Of a DNA stretch of 64,000 nucleotides, positions 8,098 to 18,040 are shown in pieces (within the stretch, counting starts at the first letter, position 1; each line of letters starts with the position of its first letter). The notes beneath the pieces are model-generated. The model did not search any database, was not told the DNA's origin, and worked only from the letters and a program-made list of their open reading frames with translations. The DNA is from JAVVHH01 sp965199665 (GTDB taxonomy: Bacteria > Pseudomonadota > Alphaproteobacteria > Acetobacterales > Acetobacteraceae). The stretch lies in NCBI GenBank assembly GCA_965199665.1, contig OZ241208.1, positions 1,984,001 through 2,048,000 of the forward strand. Reading direction: 5' to 3'. The translations under genes were made by a program, and so were the position numbers.

Positions 8098-9732
8098 ATG
8101 GCACTCCCTGCAACCTCGGCCACCCCCGCCCCACGCGCGTCGTCCCTCCCGGGCGCAGGCTCTGCGACCACGTCGCCGCGCTTTCAGCCATCGGCGGGCG
8201 CCGACGCCTTCGCTGCCCTGCTCGGAACCGCCGCCCAAGCTGCCCCAGTGTCGTCGCCCGGCACCGAACCGCCGGCACCGGCCTCCATGGGGACAACTGG
8301 GTCCACACCGCCAGCGCTCCCCACACAAGACCTAGTGGCCGCTCCGCTGCCCACCCTGCTCCCACCGACTCCCGTTCCGGCCGACACGGGCGAAGCCAAG
8401 ACGGTGGCGAGCCACGACACGGCCGAGCCGACTGCGGCAGCGACGCCCGACCCCGATCCATCGGGCACACTCGTCGCCGATCAACTCCCGATCACCGACC
8501 AACCCGTCCCGCTGCCGATCCTTCCCACTCCGGAACTGGCGGTCGTGCCGACTCAGGCAGCCCCGGCTCTCGCTCAGGCCAAGGCCCCCAACGACGCCCT
8601 GACCGCGCCGACCGCGGTCGGCTTCAACCAGCCGGCGACACCGTACTCGGCCTCCACCGCCGTCCCCTCGCCTACCCTTGCCGCCGCCGCGAACGATGAC
8701 GCGCCCGCGGCCGAGCGGGCCTCGGACGGTCAACTCTCGGCACCGGAGCCGACCCTCGCCAGCGATTCGGCCCTCGCATCGGCGCCCACCCGCACCGCCC
8801 GCCTCGCCAATGCCCCGAGCTCCTTCGCCACGGACCTTGCCGGGACCGCGGACACCGCTTCACGATCCCCCGCTACACCGGCACAAACACGCCCCGCCAT
8901 CGCGGCAACCCCCACCTCGGCGGCGCCCCAGCTCGCCCCGACCCAGTCCGCTTCGCCCCCATCCGCTTCGCCTCCGTCGACCTCGGCCGCAATCTCGCCG
9001 GCGCCCGCTCCGACCGATCAGGCCTCTCCGGACGACGGACCTGCGGCACCGTCCCGCTCGAACGCCTCGGCATCGATCCGCCCGAGCAATGCGGCCCTCA
9101 CGACGGCCTCCCCGGCCAAGGCGCAACCGGAAACGGTGCCCGATCCCACCCCCGAAGCCGCCGCCCCGGCGCCCACCACGACATCGACGGCCGCACTCGC
9201 GACCGCGGCGCCGCCTGACCGCGCGCCGGTTGCCCAACCCGCACCGCCGCCGCCGGCGGCCCAGGTCGCACAGGCTCTGGCAGAGCCCGTCCGAGTCGTC
9301 CTCAGCAAGCCTGCGGAGGCCTCCGACCCGCACGTGACCACGATCCAGATTGCGCCCGCCGAACTCGGCCGCGTCGAGATCCGTATCGAGCGCGCCACGG
9401 ACGGCTTGGCCAAGATCCAGCTCGTCGCCGAACGCCACGACACGCTGACCAAGCTGATCGGCGATCAGTCCATGCTGCACCATGCGCTCGACGGTGCCGG
9501 GCTGGCCGCGTCCCACCGAACGATCGAGTTCAGCCTCGCCCCACCCGCCCCGCCTGCGCCCGGAAGCGCCAGCTTCGCCGGCGGGCAGTCCTCCCATCAG
9601 CAGCAGCCCGGCACCGGGTCACAGGGGAGCCAAGCCTACGCCAGCCGCGCCTTTTCCTTCTCCGACGACCCGGCCACGGCAGCCACCCTCCCAACCCGCA
9701 GCCTACGCACCGGCCTCGACATCACCGCCTAA
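8098..9732 (+). CDS. fliK: Flagellar hook-length control protein FliK
   Basis: Secreted molecular ruler that sets hook length and switches export specificity. Product is 544 residues. Residues 1-385 are an extended Ala/Pro/Thr/Ser-rich ruler. Residues about 389-475 form the conserved C-terminal Flg_hook domain, with VRVVLSKPAEASDPHVTTIQ, IAPAELGRVEIRIE and a following helix. Start choice: the ATG at 8098 lies directly at the predicted sigma-54 start site. The earlier in-frame ATG (7951) would sit upstream of the promoter. No Shine-Dalgarno is possible in such a short leader, so the message may be leaderless. It is divergent from flgE and followed by flgD after 13 bases. Confidence 0.85.
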   Translation: MALPATSATPAPRASSLPGAGSATTSPRFQPSAGADAFAALLGTAAQAAPVSSPGTEPPAPASMGTTGSTPPALPTQDLVAAPLPTLLPPTPVPADTGEAKTVASHDTAEPTAAATPDPDPSGTLVADQLPITDQPVPLPILPTPELAVVPTQAAPALAQAKAPNDALTAPTAVGFNQPATPYSASTAVPSPTLAAAANDDAPAAERASDGQLSAPEPTLASDSALASAPTRTARLANAPSSFATDLAGTADTASRSPATPAQTRPAIAATPTSAAPQLAPTQSASPPSASPPSTSAAISPAPAPTDQASPDDGPAAPSRSNASASIRPSNAALTTASPAKAQPETVPDPTPEAAAPAPTTTSTAALATAAPPDRAPVAQPAPPPPAAQVAQALAEPVRVVLSKPAEASDPHVTTIQIAPAELGRVEIRIERATDGLAKIQLVAERHDTLTKLIGDQSMLHHALDGAGLAASHRTIEFSLAPPAPPAPGSASFAGGQSSHQQQPGTGSQGSQAYASRAFSFSDDPATAATLPTRSLRTGLDITA

Positions 9733-9745
9733 AAGGAGCCACGCC

Positions 9746-10408
9746 ATGACCATATCCAACACGACCTCGATCACCGGTGCCGCCGGCGGCACCACCACCG
9801 GGACGACCTCCGCCCTGGGCTCGCTGAGCGGGAACCTGAACAACTTCCTCAGCCTGCTGATGACGCAGCTGAAGAACCAGGACCCCACCAGCCCGATGGA
9901 CACCAACGCGTTCACCACGCAGCTGGTCCAATATTCGAGCGTCGAGCAACAGATCAATACCAACACCAACCTGACCAATCTCATCACGGCCACGCAGAGC
10001 AACACCATGCTCCAGTCATCGGCCCTCGTCGGCAAGCAAGTCACGGCAACCAACGATCACTTGGCCCTGCAGAATGGACAGGCTGCGATCCACTTCGACG
10101 CCAAACAAGCCGCGCCTGTCACGGTGACCGTGACCTCGCCCAGCGGCGAAACCTTGCTGCAGTCCAACCTGTCGGCCAAGGCCGGCACCAACGACTGGTC
10201 GTGGGATGGAAAGGACAGCAACGGCAACCGAGTCGTCGACGGCTCGTACAAGGTGATGGTCAACGACCAGTCCGGCACCGCCCTGGCCACGACCGTGATC
10301 GGCACCGTCACCGGCATGACCCGGTCCGGCACCACCGTCAGCGCCGTCCTCGGCGGATTGCAGACGGACGTCAACTCGATCCAATCCGTCGTGACACCCG
10401 GCTCATGA
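9746..10408 (+). CDS. flgD: Flagellar hook assembly (capping) protein
   Basis: Hook cap that guides FlgE polymerisation at the growing tip. The 220-residue product has the conserved N-terminal export and cap segment NNFLSLLMTQLKNQDPTSPM followed by DTNAFTTQLVQYSSVEQQ. A beta-sandwich region follows (VTVTSPSGETL, WSWDGKDSNGNRVVDGSY) in the FlgD_Ig/tudor style. A strong AAGGAG ribosome site lies 8 bases before the ATG. It is co-transcribed with fliK and followed by a rho-independent terminator at 10415-10446. Confidence 0.95.
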   Translation: MTISNTTSITGAAGGTTTGTTSALGSLSGNLNNFLSLLMTQLKNQDPTSPMDTNAFTTQLVQYSSVEQQINTNTNLTNLITATQSNTMLQSSALVGKQVTATNDHLALQNGQAAIHFDAKQAAPVTVTVTSPSGETLLQSNLSAKAGTNDWSWDGKDSNGNRVVDGSYKVMVNDQSGTALATTVIGTVTGMTRSGTTVSAVLGGLQTDVNSIQSVVTPGS

Positions 10409-10414
10409 CGGGTT

Positions 10415-10446
10415 CGACCCGGCACGCACCGATCGCCGGGTCGTTT
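10415..10446 (+). terminator. Rho-independent terminator after flgD
   Basis: A perfect 9-bp stem CGACCCGGC (10415-10423) and GCCGGGTCG (10435-10443) with an 11-base loop is followed by TTT. It begins 7 bases after the flgD stop and closes the fliK-flgD unit. Confidence 0.7.
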
Positions 10447-10478
10447 AAACCGGGTTCAGATCCAGGTGGTCAGAGTTC

Positions 10479-10490
10479 GTTAACCTTTAC
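10479..10490 (+). promoter_or_regulatory. CtrA-like half site upstream of the small membrane protein
   Basis: GTTAACCTTTAC here is repeated exactly at 10839-10850 before fliF. TTAACC is one half of the CtrA box, but the second half is absent (CCCCT where TTAAC is expected). It may be a weak CtrA or related binding site. Confidence 0.3.
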
Positions 10491-10511
10491 CCCCTAGCAT
10501 CGCCCCATGCT

Positions 10512-10535
10512 GCTGACAAAGGCTCCTTTGTCAGC
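10512..10535 (+). repeat. Perfect 11-bp inverted repeat in the leader of the small membrane protein gene
   Basis: GCTGACAAAGG (10512-10522) and CCTTTGTCAGC (10525-10535) are exact reverse complements around a 2-base centre. It lies 20 bases before the ATG at 10555 and just before its ribosome site. It could be a dimeric repressor operator or, in RNA, a hairpin near the ribosome site. It has no T-run, so a simple terminator is unlikely. Confidence 0.6.
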
Positions 10536-10554
10536 CCCATGTGGAGCCTCTCAG

Positions 10555-10821
10555 ATGACCGATCCGACCCAATTCGAGACCACGACGCTGATTGAAACCA
10601 CGTCGGACACGACGGACCGGCGCCGCCCCGGCCGACTAGACAGCGTCAGCCCGGAGCTGATCCCGCTCCTCCGCAAGCAGACCGCCGAAGCACCGATCGA
10701 ATTCGACGAGGAAGACGTCGATCAAACCGCTGCCGTGCGCGGCGTGTTCTTCGGCGTCCTGATCTCCGCCCCGATCTGGGCCGCCATCGCCTACGTCGGG
10801 TCCCGTTTCCTGTCCAACTAG
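10555..10821 (+). CDS. Small single-helix membrane protein of the flagellar locus, unknown function
   Basis: Product of 88 residues from the ATG at 10555, which has a GGAG ribosome site at 10543-10546; an in-frame ATG at 10507 would put the palindrome inside the coding region. The first 60 residues are polar and acidic (PIEFDEEDVDQTAAVRGV), followed by one transmembrane helix (FFGVLISAPIWAAIAYVG, about residues 65-83) and a four-residue tail. It sits between flgD and fliF, each side having a GTTAACCTTTAC motif, so a flagellar or cell-cycle role is possible. I recognise no family. Confidence 0.65.
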   Translation: MTDPTQFETTTLIETTSDTTDRRRPGRLDSVSPELIPLLRKQTAEAPIEFDEEDVDQTAAVRGVFFGVLISAPIWAAIAYVGSRFLSN

Positions 10822-10839
10822 GCAAGAAATGCCGGGCTG

Positions 10840-10855
10840 TTAACCTTTACGTAAC
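10840..10855 (+). promoter_or_regulatory. CtrA box in front of the fliF operon
   Basis: TTAACCTTTACGTAAC fits the full CtrA consensus TTAA-N7-TTAAC with a single mismatch (G for T in the second half). In Caulobacter, CtrA activates early flagellar operons from such boxes overlapping the -35 region. The box ends 30 bases before the first fliF ATG, which makes the second ATG (10907) a plausible true start. Confidence 0.6.
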
Positions 10856-10885
10856 CCGAACCCATCAAACTGGGTCCATGGCACG

Positions 10886-12523
10886 ATGGCAAAACGGGAT
10901 CGCGCAATGACCTCTGTCCTCTCTGGTCTGCGCTCACTAGGCCCAATCAAACTGGGCGCGATGGCCACCGTGGCGATCGTTTGCTTCGGCCTACTCTCCT
11001 TTCTGGCCTTGCGCGGCGGCGATGAACCCATGGCGCTGCTGTACGCGGACCTCGATCTCCGTGAAGCTGGGCAGATCGTTGACCAGCTCGACAAGGCGCA
11101 CATCGCCCACAAGACGGAGGGCGGCGGCAGCCGTATCGCGGTGCCCGGCAGCCAGATCGATCGCGCCCGCATGCTGCTGGCCAAGGAAGGCCTGCCGAGC
11201 GGGGGCTCGATCGGCTACGAGATCTTCGATCGTTCCGACGGATTGACCGCCAACAGCTTCCAGCAAGGCATCGCTCAAACCCGGGCCTTGGAGGGGGAAC
11301 TCGCGCGCACGATCCGCTCCATCCGAGGCGTTCGCGCCGCCCGTGTCCACCTGGTGCTGCCCCGGCGCGAGCCATTTGCTCGGGAACGCCAAGAAGCTCA
11401 GGCCAGCGTCGTGCTGACCATGGCGGGCGCGAACCGTCTGGACGAGGAAGGTGTCCAGGCGATCCTCAATCTGATTTCCGCGGCCGTGCCAGATTTGCGC
11501 CCGCAGAACATTGCCATGGTGGACAGCCGCGGCAACCTGCTCTCCCGCGCCGGACGCCCGACCGGCACCGCCGCAGCCGCCGCGCAGACCGGTGAAGAAC
11601 TAAAGCACGCGACGGAGCTGCGCCTTTCCCGCGCCGTCGAGGAAATGCTGGAGCGGAGCATCGGCGCCGGACGGGTCCGCGCCGAGGCCGCGGTCGACAT
11701 GGACTTCGATCAAGTCCGCGAAACGCAGGAGCGCTTCGATCCAGACGGCCAAGTCGTCCGCAGCCAGCAGAGCAGCAACAACTCCAATCGCAACACCGAA
11801 GCTCAGACCAACGTGTCGGTGCAGAACAACTTGCCGAACGCCGACGCCGGCACGCAGCCTGCCGGGTCGCAGGAGCAGAAGCAGGAGGAGACCACCAACT
11901 ACGAGATCGGCAAGACGGTCCGCACCCTGGTCCGCGAGCAGCCGCAGCTCCGTCGCATCAGCCTCGCCGTCATGGTCGACGGCGTGTCCACCCGTGGGGC
12001 AGATGGCGCGGTTACCTGGAGCGAACGCCCGGCCGCCGAGCTTGAGCGGATCGCGACGCTGGTTCGCGGCTCCATCGGCTTCAACGAGGCGCGGGGCGAC
12101 CGGGTGGAGGTCGTGTCAATGAAGTTCGCCGGCGACGCCGAGCCTGCCGACGCGCCGGCCGCGTCGTTCTGGTCGCGCTTCGACAAGTCGGACCTCTACC
12201 GTCTGGTCGAGAATGGCCTCATCGCCCTCGGCGTGCTCGCTGCCATCCTGTTCGTGCTCCGCCCCATGGCGCTGCGCCTTTCGGTTGCGCCGGCTGCCAG
12301 CTCGCTGCTGCCCGGCGGCGACGCGTCCGCCCTGCCGAGCGTGGCCGGTGCGGTCGGCGACGGAACGGTCCGCCTCGAGGGCGGCACGGATGCCATGACG
12401 AAGGTCGCCAACGTCGATGGCGAGCTCCGGGTGGCCTCGATCACCCGCGTGGCCAACCTGGTCGAAGAACGCGCCGAGGACAGCCTGGCGATGTTGCGTA
12501 ACTGGCTCGCGGAGGCGAACTGA
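10886..12523 (+). CDS. fliF: Flagellar MS-ring protein
   Basis: Forms the membrane ring on which the flagellar motor is built. The 545-residue product has a first transmembrane helix near residues 25-43, the YscJ/FliF ring-building motifs (ALLYADLDLREAGQIVDQLD, then SFQQGIAQTRALEGELARTI and SIRGVRAARVHLVLP), a polar Asn/Gln-rich stretch, and a second helix around 447-466 with a cytoplasmic tail that binds FliG. The second ATG at 10907 (MTSVLSGL) gives a 7-residue shorter protein and fits the promoter better. The stop overlaps the fliG start (TGATG). First gene of a long early-flagellar operon. Confidence 0.94.
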   Translation: MAKRDRAMTSVLSGLRSLGPIKLGAMATVAIVCFGLLSFLALRGGDEPMALLYADLDLREAGQIVDQLDKAHIAHKTEGGGSRIAVPGSQIDRARMLLAKEGLPSGGSIGYEIFDRSDGLTANSFQQGIAQTRALEGELARTIRSIRGVRAARVHLVLPRREPFARERQEAQASVVLTMAGANRLDEEGVQAILNLISAAVPDLRPQNIAMVDSRGNLLSRAGRPTGTAAAAAQTGEELKHATELRLSRAVEEMLERSIGAGRVRAEAAVDMDFDQVRETQERFDPDGQVVRSQQSSNNSNRNTEAQTNVSVQNNLPNADAGTQPAGSQEQKQEETTNYEIGKTVRTLVREQPQLRRISLAVMVDGVSTRGADGAVTWSERPAAELERIATLVRGSIGFNEARGDRVEVVSMKFAGDAEPADAPAASFWSRFDKSDLYRLVENGLIALGVLAAILFVLRPMALRLSVAPAASSLLPGGDASALPSVAGAVGDGTVRLEGGTDAMTKVANVDGELRVASITRVANLVEERAEDSLAMLRNWLAEAN

Positions 12524-13536
12524 TGACCCCCGTCCTTTCCAAGGCGACCATGCCGGGCCGGCAGAAAGTGGCCGTGCTGATGTTGGCACTGAGCCCGCAA
12601 CACAGCGCCAAGCTGCTCGGCATGCTGCACGAGGACGAGATCCGCGACGTGTCCGCGTCCATGGCCATGCTGGGACGGGTTCGCGCCGAAGTCGTGGAAC
12701 AGCTCTGCGCCGAATTCGCCGACGGCATCGGCTCGCAAGGCAACGTGCTCGGCTCGTTCGAGGCCACGGAAATGCTGCTGCAGCAGGCCCTGCCGAAGGA
12801 GCGGGCCCAGCAGATCATGGACGAGATCCGCGGCCCGGCCGGCCGGACCATGTGGGACAAGTTGGGCAACGTCAACGAAGCCGTGCTCGCCAACTATCTC
12901 AAGAACGAATACCCGCAGACCGTCGCCGTCGTGCTGTCCAAGCTGAAGGCGGACCATGCCGGCCGGGTCCTGACCCTGCTGCCTGACGGCTTCTCCATCG
13001 AGGTCGTAATGCGCATGCTTCGGATGGAAAGCGTGCAACGCGACATCCTGGACGGGGTCGAGCAGACGTTGCGCACCGAGTTCATGTCCAACCTGGCGCG
13101 CACCAGCCGCCGCGACAGCCACGAGATGATGGCCGAGATCTTCAATAGCCTGGATCGTCAGAACGAGGCCCGCTTCGTCTCGGCGCTCGAGGAACGAAAC
13201 CGGGAAGCGGCCGAGCGGATCAAGTCCCTCATGTTCACCTTCGACGACTTGCGTCGTCTGTCGTCCGAGCACATGCAGGTGCTGTTGCGTGCGGTTGAGA
13301 AGGACAAGTTGCCCCTCGCGCTCAAGGGCGCGTCCGAGCCGCTCCGGCAGCTCTTCTTCGGCAACCTGTCCGAGCGTGCCGGCCGCATGCTGCGCGACGA
13401 CATCGAGGCGCTCGGCCCCGTCAAGTTGCGCGACGTCGATGAAGCCCAGAGCACCATCGTCAACACGGCCAAGGAGCTGTCGGCGCAGGGGCTGATCGAC
13501 GTCAACGAGAGTGCCAGCGAAGAGATGGTGATCTGA
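12523..13536 (+). CDS. fliG: Flagellar motor switch protein FliG
   Basis: C-ring protein that couples the stator to rotation, 337 residues. The N-terminal domain binds FliF, the middle domain carries NEYPQTVAVVLSKLK (the EHPQ motif with Tyr for His), and the C-terminal torque helix region reads FTFDDLRRLSSEHMQVLLRA followed by VEKDKLPLALKGA, with the charged residues expected to face the stator. It overlaps fliF at its start and fliH at its end (both TGATG), so stoichiometric translation is likely. Confidence 0.94.
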   Translation: MTPVLSKATMPGRQKVAVLMLALSPQHSAKLLGMLHEDEIRDVSASMAMLGRVRAEVVEQLCAEFADGIGSQGNVLGSFEATEMLLQQALPKERAQQIMDEIRGPAGRTMWDKLGNVNEAVLANYLKNEYPQTVAVVLSKLKADHAGRVLTLLPDGFSIEVVMRMLRMESVQRDILDGVEQTLRTEFMSNLARTSRRDSHEMMAEIFNSLDRQNEARFVSALEERNREAAERIKSLMFTFDDLRRLSSEHMQVLLRAVEKDKLPLALKGASEPLRQLFFGNLSERAGRMLRDDIEALGPVKLRDVDEAQSTIVNTAKELSAQGLIDVNESASEEMVI

Positions 13537-14228
13537 TGATCGACGGCTTGTTCTCGATGGGCCCCCAGATCGCGGCACCGAGCGGCTTCGTTGGCATCCT
13601 CTACGCCGAGGATTTCGACGAACCAACGGCCGATCCGGGCGTAGAGCCAGCGCCCGAGAGCCCTGCCCCTCCTGCGATCACGCAAGCGGATCTCGAAGCG
13701 GCTTGCGCCGAAGCGGTCCGCGCAGCCCAAGCGGAATGGCAGGCAAGCGCGGCGCAAGCCCATCGCGAGGCAATTGCAGCCATGCACGCCGCCCTTGCCG
13801 CGATCGAGCAAACGGTCGAACGAGCCACCCTCGCCGCTGCCGAAGGCACGGTCTCGGCAGTTCTGTCGGTGGTGAACGGCCTCCTGCCGGCATTTTGCCG
13901 CGAGCACGGACCCGCCGAAATACGCGCGTTGCTCAGCCATCTTCTGCCCTTAATCCGTTCGAGCGAGCGGATCGTGGTTCGCGTCCATCCCGATCTGGTC
14001 GCTCTTCTGCGCCGCGACATCGAGACGCTGGAGAGCAACGTGTCCGACCGGGTCGACGTCCTGCCGGCCTCGCTCGAGCCCGGCGACGTCAAGGTGACCT
14101 GGGAAAATGGCGCAATGACCCGCAACACCAAGCAGCTGGCGCAAGCGGTCACGGATGCGCTTGGCCAACTCGGCCTCTGCTCACCAATCGAAACGCCAGC
14201 CAAAAGGAGCATGGCCTATGCCGACTAA
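13536..14228 (+). CDS. fliH: Flagellar export/assembly protein FliH-like
   Basis: Probable FliH, the regulator and peripheral stalk of the flagellar export ATPase. The 230-residue product is divergent, as usual for this family. It has an acidic Pro-rich N-terminus, a long Ala/Glu/Gln amphipathic helix (about 48-105), and a C-terminal region with RIVVRVHPDLVALLRRDIE and PGDVKVTWENGAM, similar to the FliH/YscL C-terminal domain. Gene order directly after fliG supports the call. No fliI ATPase gene follows; fliN comes next and overlaps the end by 11 bases. Confidence 0.75.
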   Translation: MIDGLFSMGPQIAAPSGFVGILYAEDFDEPTADPGVEPAPESPAPPAITQADLEAACAEAVRAAQAEWQASAAQAHREAIAAMHAALAAIEQTVERATLAAAEGTVSAVLSVVNGLLPAFCREHGPAEIRALLSHLLPLIRSSERIVVRVHPDLVALLRRDIETLESNVSDRVDVLPASLEPGDVKVTWENGAMTRNTKQLAQAVTDALGQLGLCSPIETPAKRSMAYAD

Positions 14229-14529
14229 GATGGAACTGGGCGACCTGGCCGACGTCGCGCCCGCCGAGATCGGCCGCGGCCCTCGCGACCTGGAAGCCGT
14301 CTACGACATTCCGGTCACGGTCAGCGCGGTGCTTGGAAAGAGCACCATGCAGGTCAGCCAGCTTCTCAAGCTCGGCCGAGGCGCCGTAGTGGAGCTCGAC
14401 CGCAAGCTGGGCGAGGCGATCGACATCTACGTCAATAACCGCCTCGTCGCACGCGGCGAGGTGGTGCTGGTGGACGAGACCCGTCTCGGCGTCACCATGA
14501 CCGAAATCGTCAAAAGCGACCGGGCTTAA
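14218..14529 (+). CDS. fliN: Flagellar motor switch protein FliN
   Basis: C-ring component of 103 residues. It contains the SpoA/FliN domain with LEAVYDIPVTVSAVLGKSTM, LLKLGRGAVVELDRKLGEAI and IYVNNRLVARGEVVLVDETR then LGVTMTEIV, all typical of the family. The ATG at 14218 lies inside the last codons of fliH in another frame. A ribosome site AAAAGGAG precedes it in the fliH coding sequence. Compact length is normal for alphaproteobacterial FliN. No fliM lies next to it. Confidence 0.92.
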   Translation: MPTKMELGDLADVAPAEIGRGPRDLEAVYDIPVTVSAVLGKSTMQVSQLLKLGRGAVVELDRKLGEAIDIYVNNRLVARGEVVLVDETRLGVTMTEIVKSDRA

Positions 14530-14535
14530 CCTGTC

Positions 14536-15864
<1,329 letters not shown>

Positions 15865-15867
15865 TCG

Positions 15868-17937
15868 ATGGCGAACTCCCTCAGTCTGCTCGGCGGGCGG
15901 ATCAAGCCTTACCTGCCCGGCACCGACGTCGGACTGGCCGTCGGCATCATCGCGCTGCTGGCCGTGCTGGTCGTCCCGCTGCCGTCGGCCCTGCTCGACG
16001 TCGGCCTTGCCCTGTCCGTCACCGCATCCGTGCTCGTGCTGATGGTGGCCGTCTTTCTCGGGCGCCCGCTCGACTTCACCAGTTTTCCCACGCTGCTGCT
16101 GCTGACGACCTTGCTCCGCCTCTCACTCAACGTCGCGACCACGCGCTTGATCCTCAGTCGCGGCAACGAGGGGCCGGCGGCGGCGGGGCACGTCGTGCAG
16201 GCGTTCGGCGGCTTCCTGATGGGCGGCGACGTCGTCATCGGCGTAATCCTGTTCGCGATCCTGCTCGTCGTGAATTTCATGGTCATCACCAAAGGGTCCG
16301 GCCGTATCGCCGAGGTGGCTGCCCGGTTCAGCCTCGACGCCATGCCGGGCAAGCAGATGGCCATCGATGCCGATCTCTCCGCCGGCCTGATCAACGAGAC
16401 GACTGCGCGGGTGCGGCGGCGCGAACTCGAGGAGGAGAGCGGCTTCTATGGCGCCATGGATGGCGCCGCGAAATTCGTCCGCGGCGACGCGATCGCGGGG
16501 TTGTTGATCACCGTCATCAACATTTTCGGTGGCCTGGCGATCGGGCTGATCCGGCACGGCATGCCATTCGGCGAGGCGGCCGCCACGTTCACGACGCTGA
16601 CGGTCGGCGACGGCCTGGTCTCGCAGATCCCGGCCCTGCTGGTCTCGACGGCAGCGGGCATCGTGGTGACCAAAGGCGGTGTCGAAGGTCCGGCCGATGC
16701 CGCGCTGGTGCGCCAGCTCGCCGGCAGCTCCAAGCCGCTCGCCTTGGCCGGCGCGGCGGCCGCGGCGCTCGCCTTGATGCCGGGCTTGCCGGCGCTCCCG
16801 TTCCTCGGGCTGGCGGCGCTGGCCGGCGGTGGCGCGTGGTTGCGGCACAAGACGGCGGTGGCCGACAAGGCGGCAGACGAAGTGGTGCCCGGGCCGCCGC
16901 CAGAGCCGCCGATCTCGGACGCGCTACGGATCGACGCGCTCAGGCTCGAGCTGGGCTACGGATTGCTGGCCATGGCGGGCGGGGACGCCCCGCGGCTGAC
17001 CGAGCAGATCAAGGGCCTGCGCCGCGCCATCGCGGCAGAGATGGGCTTCGTGCTGCCCCCGGTGCGGATCCAGGACAACCTGCAGCTTCCGGCCGATTCC
17101 TACGCGATACGGGTCAAGGAGATCGAGGCCGCGCGCGGCGATCTGCGCCCGAGCAAGCTGCTCGCCATGGATCCGTCCGGCACCATCCCCGACATGCCGG
17201 GCGAGCGCACGGTGGAGCCCGCCTTTGGCTTGCCGGCGCTTTGGATCACGGAGGACCAGCGTGAAAGCGCGATGTTGCAGAACCTGACGGTGGTCGACCC
17301 CGCCAGCGTTCTCACCACGCACCTGACCGAGGTGGTCCGCGACTCCATGGCGGAGCTGCTTTCCTACGCGGAGACCATGAAGTTGCTGGAGGATCTGCCA
17401 CGCGAGCAGCAGAAGCTGGTGGCTGACCTGATCCCGAGCCAGATTTCGGCGAGCGCCGTGCAGCGCGTCTTGCAGGCGTTGCTGACCGAACGGATCTCGT
17501 TGCGCGACCTGCCGACCATCCTAGAGGGAATTCAGGAGGCGTGTGGCGGCGGCTTGCGGGCGATCCAGTCGATCGCGGGCCATGTGCGGACCCGGCTGTC
17601 GCGCCAGATCAGCGACAGCCATGTCGGCCCGGCCGGCTATATCCCGTTGGTCACGCTTTCGCCCGAATGGGAAGCGGCGTTCAGCGAGAGCCTGGTCGGT
17701 CCGCCGGAAGATCGGCAACTCGCGATCGCGCCCAGCAAGCTGAACGAGTTCATGCAGCGGTTCCGAACGGTGTTCGAAGCCGTGACCGCGACGGGGGAAG
17801 CGCCCGTGCTGCTGTGCTCAGGAACCATCCGCGCCCATGTTCGCGCGATCGTGGAGCGCCTCCGCCCGTCGACGCCCGTCTTGGCACAAACGGAGATCTA
17901 TCCCCGAGCCCGCATCCGCACCCTGGGCACCGTCTGA
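15868..17937 (+). CDS. flhA: Flagellar biosynthesis protein FlhA
   Basis: Inner-membrane gate of the flagellar type III export apparatus, 689 residues. The N-terminal half has about eight transmembrane helices and the conserved cytoplasmic FHIPEP-family loop (PTLLLLTTLLRLSLNVATTR, then RFSLDAMPGKQMAIDADLSA). The soluble C-terminal half has PSKLLAMDPSGTIPDMPGE and ETMKLLEDLPREQQKLVADL. Length and motifs are normal. It starts 3 bases after the flbD stop, so it belongs to the same operon. Confidence 0.95.
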   Translation: MANSLSLLGGRIKPYLPGTDVGLAVGIIALLAVLVVPLPSALLDVGLALSVTASVLVLMVAVFLGRPLDFTSFPTLLLLTTLLRLSLNVATTRLILSRGNEGPAAAGHVVQAFGGFLMGGDVVIGVILFAILLVVNFMVITKGSGRIAEVAARFSLDAMPGKQMAIDADLSAGLINETTARVRRRELEEESGFYGAMDGAAKFVRGDAIAGLLITVINIFGGLAIGLIRHGMPFGEAAATFTTLTVGDGLVSQIPALLVSTAAGIVVTKGGVEGPADAALVRQLAGSSKPLALAGAAAAALALMPGLPALPFLGLAALAGGGAWLRHKTAVADKAADEVVPGPPPEPPISDALRIDALRLELGYGLLAMAGGDAPRLTEQIKGLRRAIAAEMGFVLPPVRIQDNLQLPADSYAIRVKEIEAARGDLRPSKLLAMDPSGTIPDMPGERTVEPAFGLPALWITEDQRESAMLQNLTVVDPASVLTTHLTEVVRDSMAELLSYAETMKLLEDLPREQQKLVADLIPSQISASAVQRVLQALLTERISLRDLPTILEGIQEACGGGLRAIQSIAGHVRTRLSRQISDSHVGPAGYIPLVTLSPEWEAAFSESLVGPPEDRQLAIAPSKLNEFMQRFRTVFEAVTATGEAPVLLCSGTIRAHVRAIVERLRPSTPVLAQTEIYPRARIRTLGTV

Positions 17938-18000
17938 CCGTGCCCAGGAGCCGCGGGCTGCAATGCTTCGCGACATCGCGCTTCGTCAGGCAGCGTACGA

Positions 18001-18016
18001 TTAACTGCTCGCTAAA
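18001..18016 (+). promoter_or_regulatory. Possible CtrA-like site upstream of flhF
   Basis: TTAACTGCTCGCTAAA has TTAA, then 7 bases, then CTAA, a partial match to TTAA-N7-TTAAC. It sits 25-40 bases before the flhF ATG in a 103-base gap after flhA, where an internal promoter could be. The match is weaker than that before fliF. Confidence 0.35.
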
Positions 18017-18040
18017 TACTCTGCGGTAATCTGTTCAGCG

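Noticed and set aside
8860..9597. Gly/Arg-rich frame opposite fliK
   Set aside because: It mirrors the Pro/Ala-rich ruler region of FliK; the FliK C-terminal domain on the plus strand is the real feature.
10443..10450. GTTTAAAC palindrome
   Set aside because: It overlaps the end of the flgD terminator stem and its T-run; too short to claim as a separate site.
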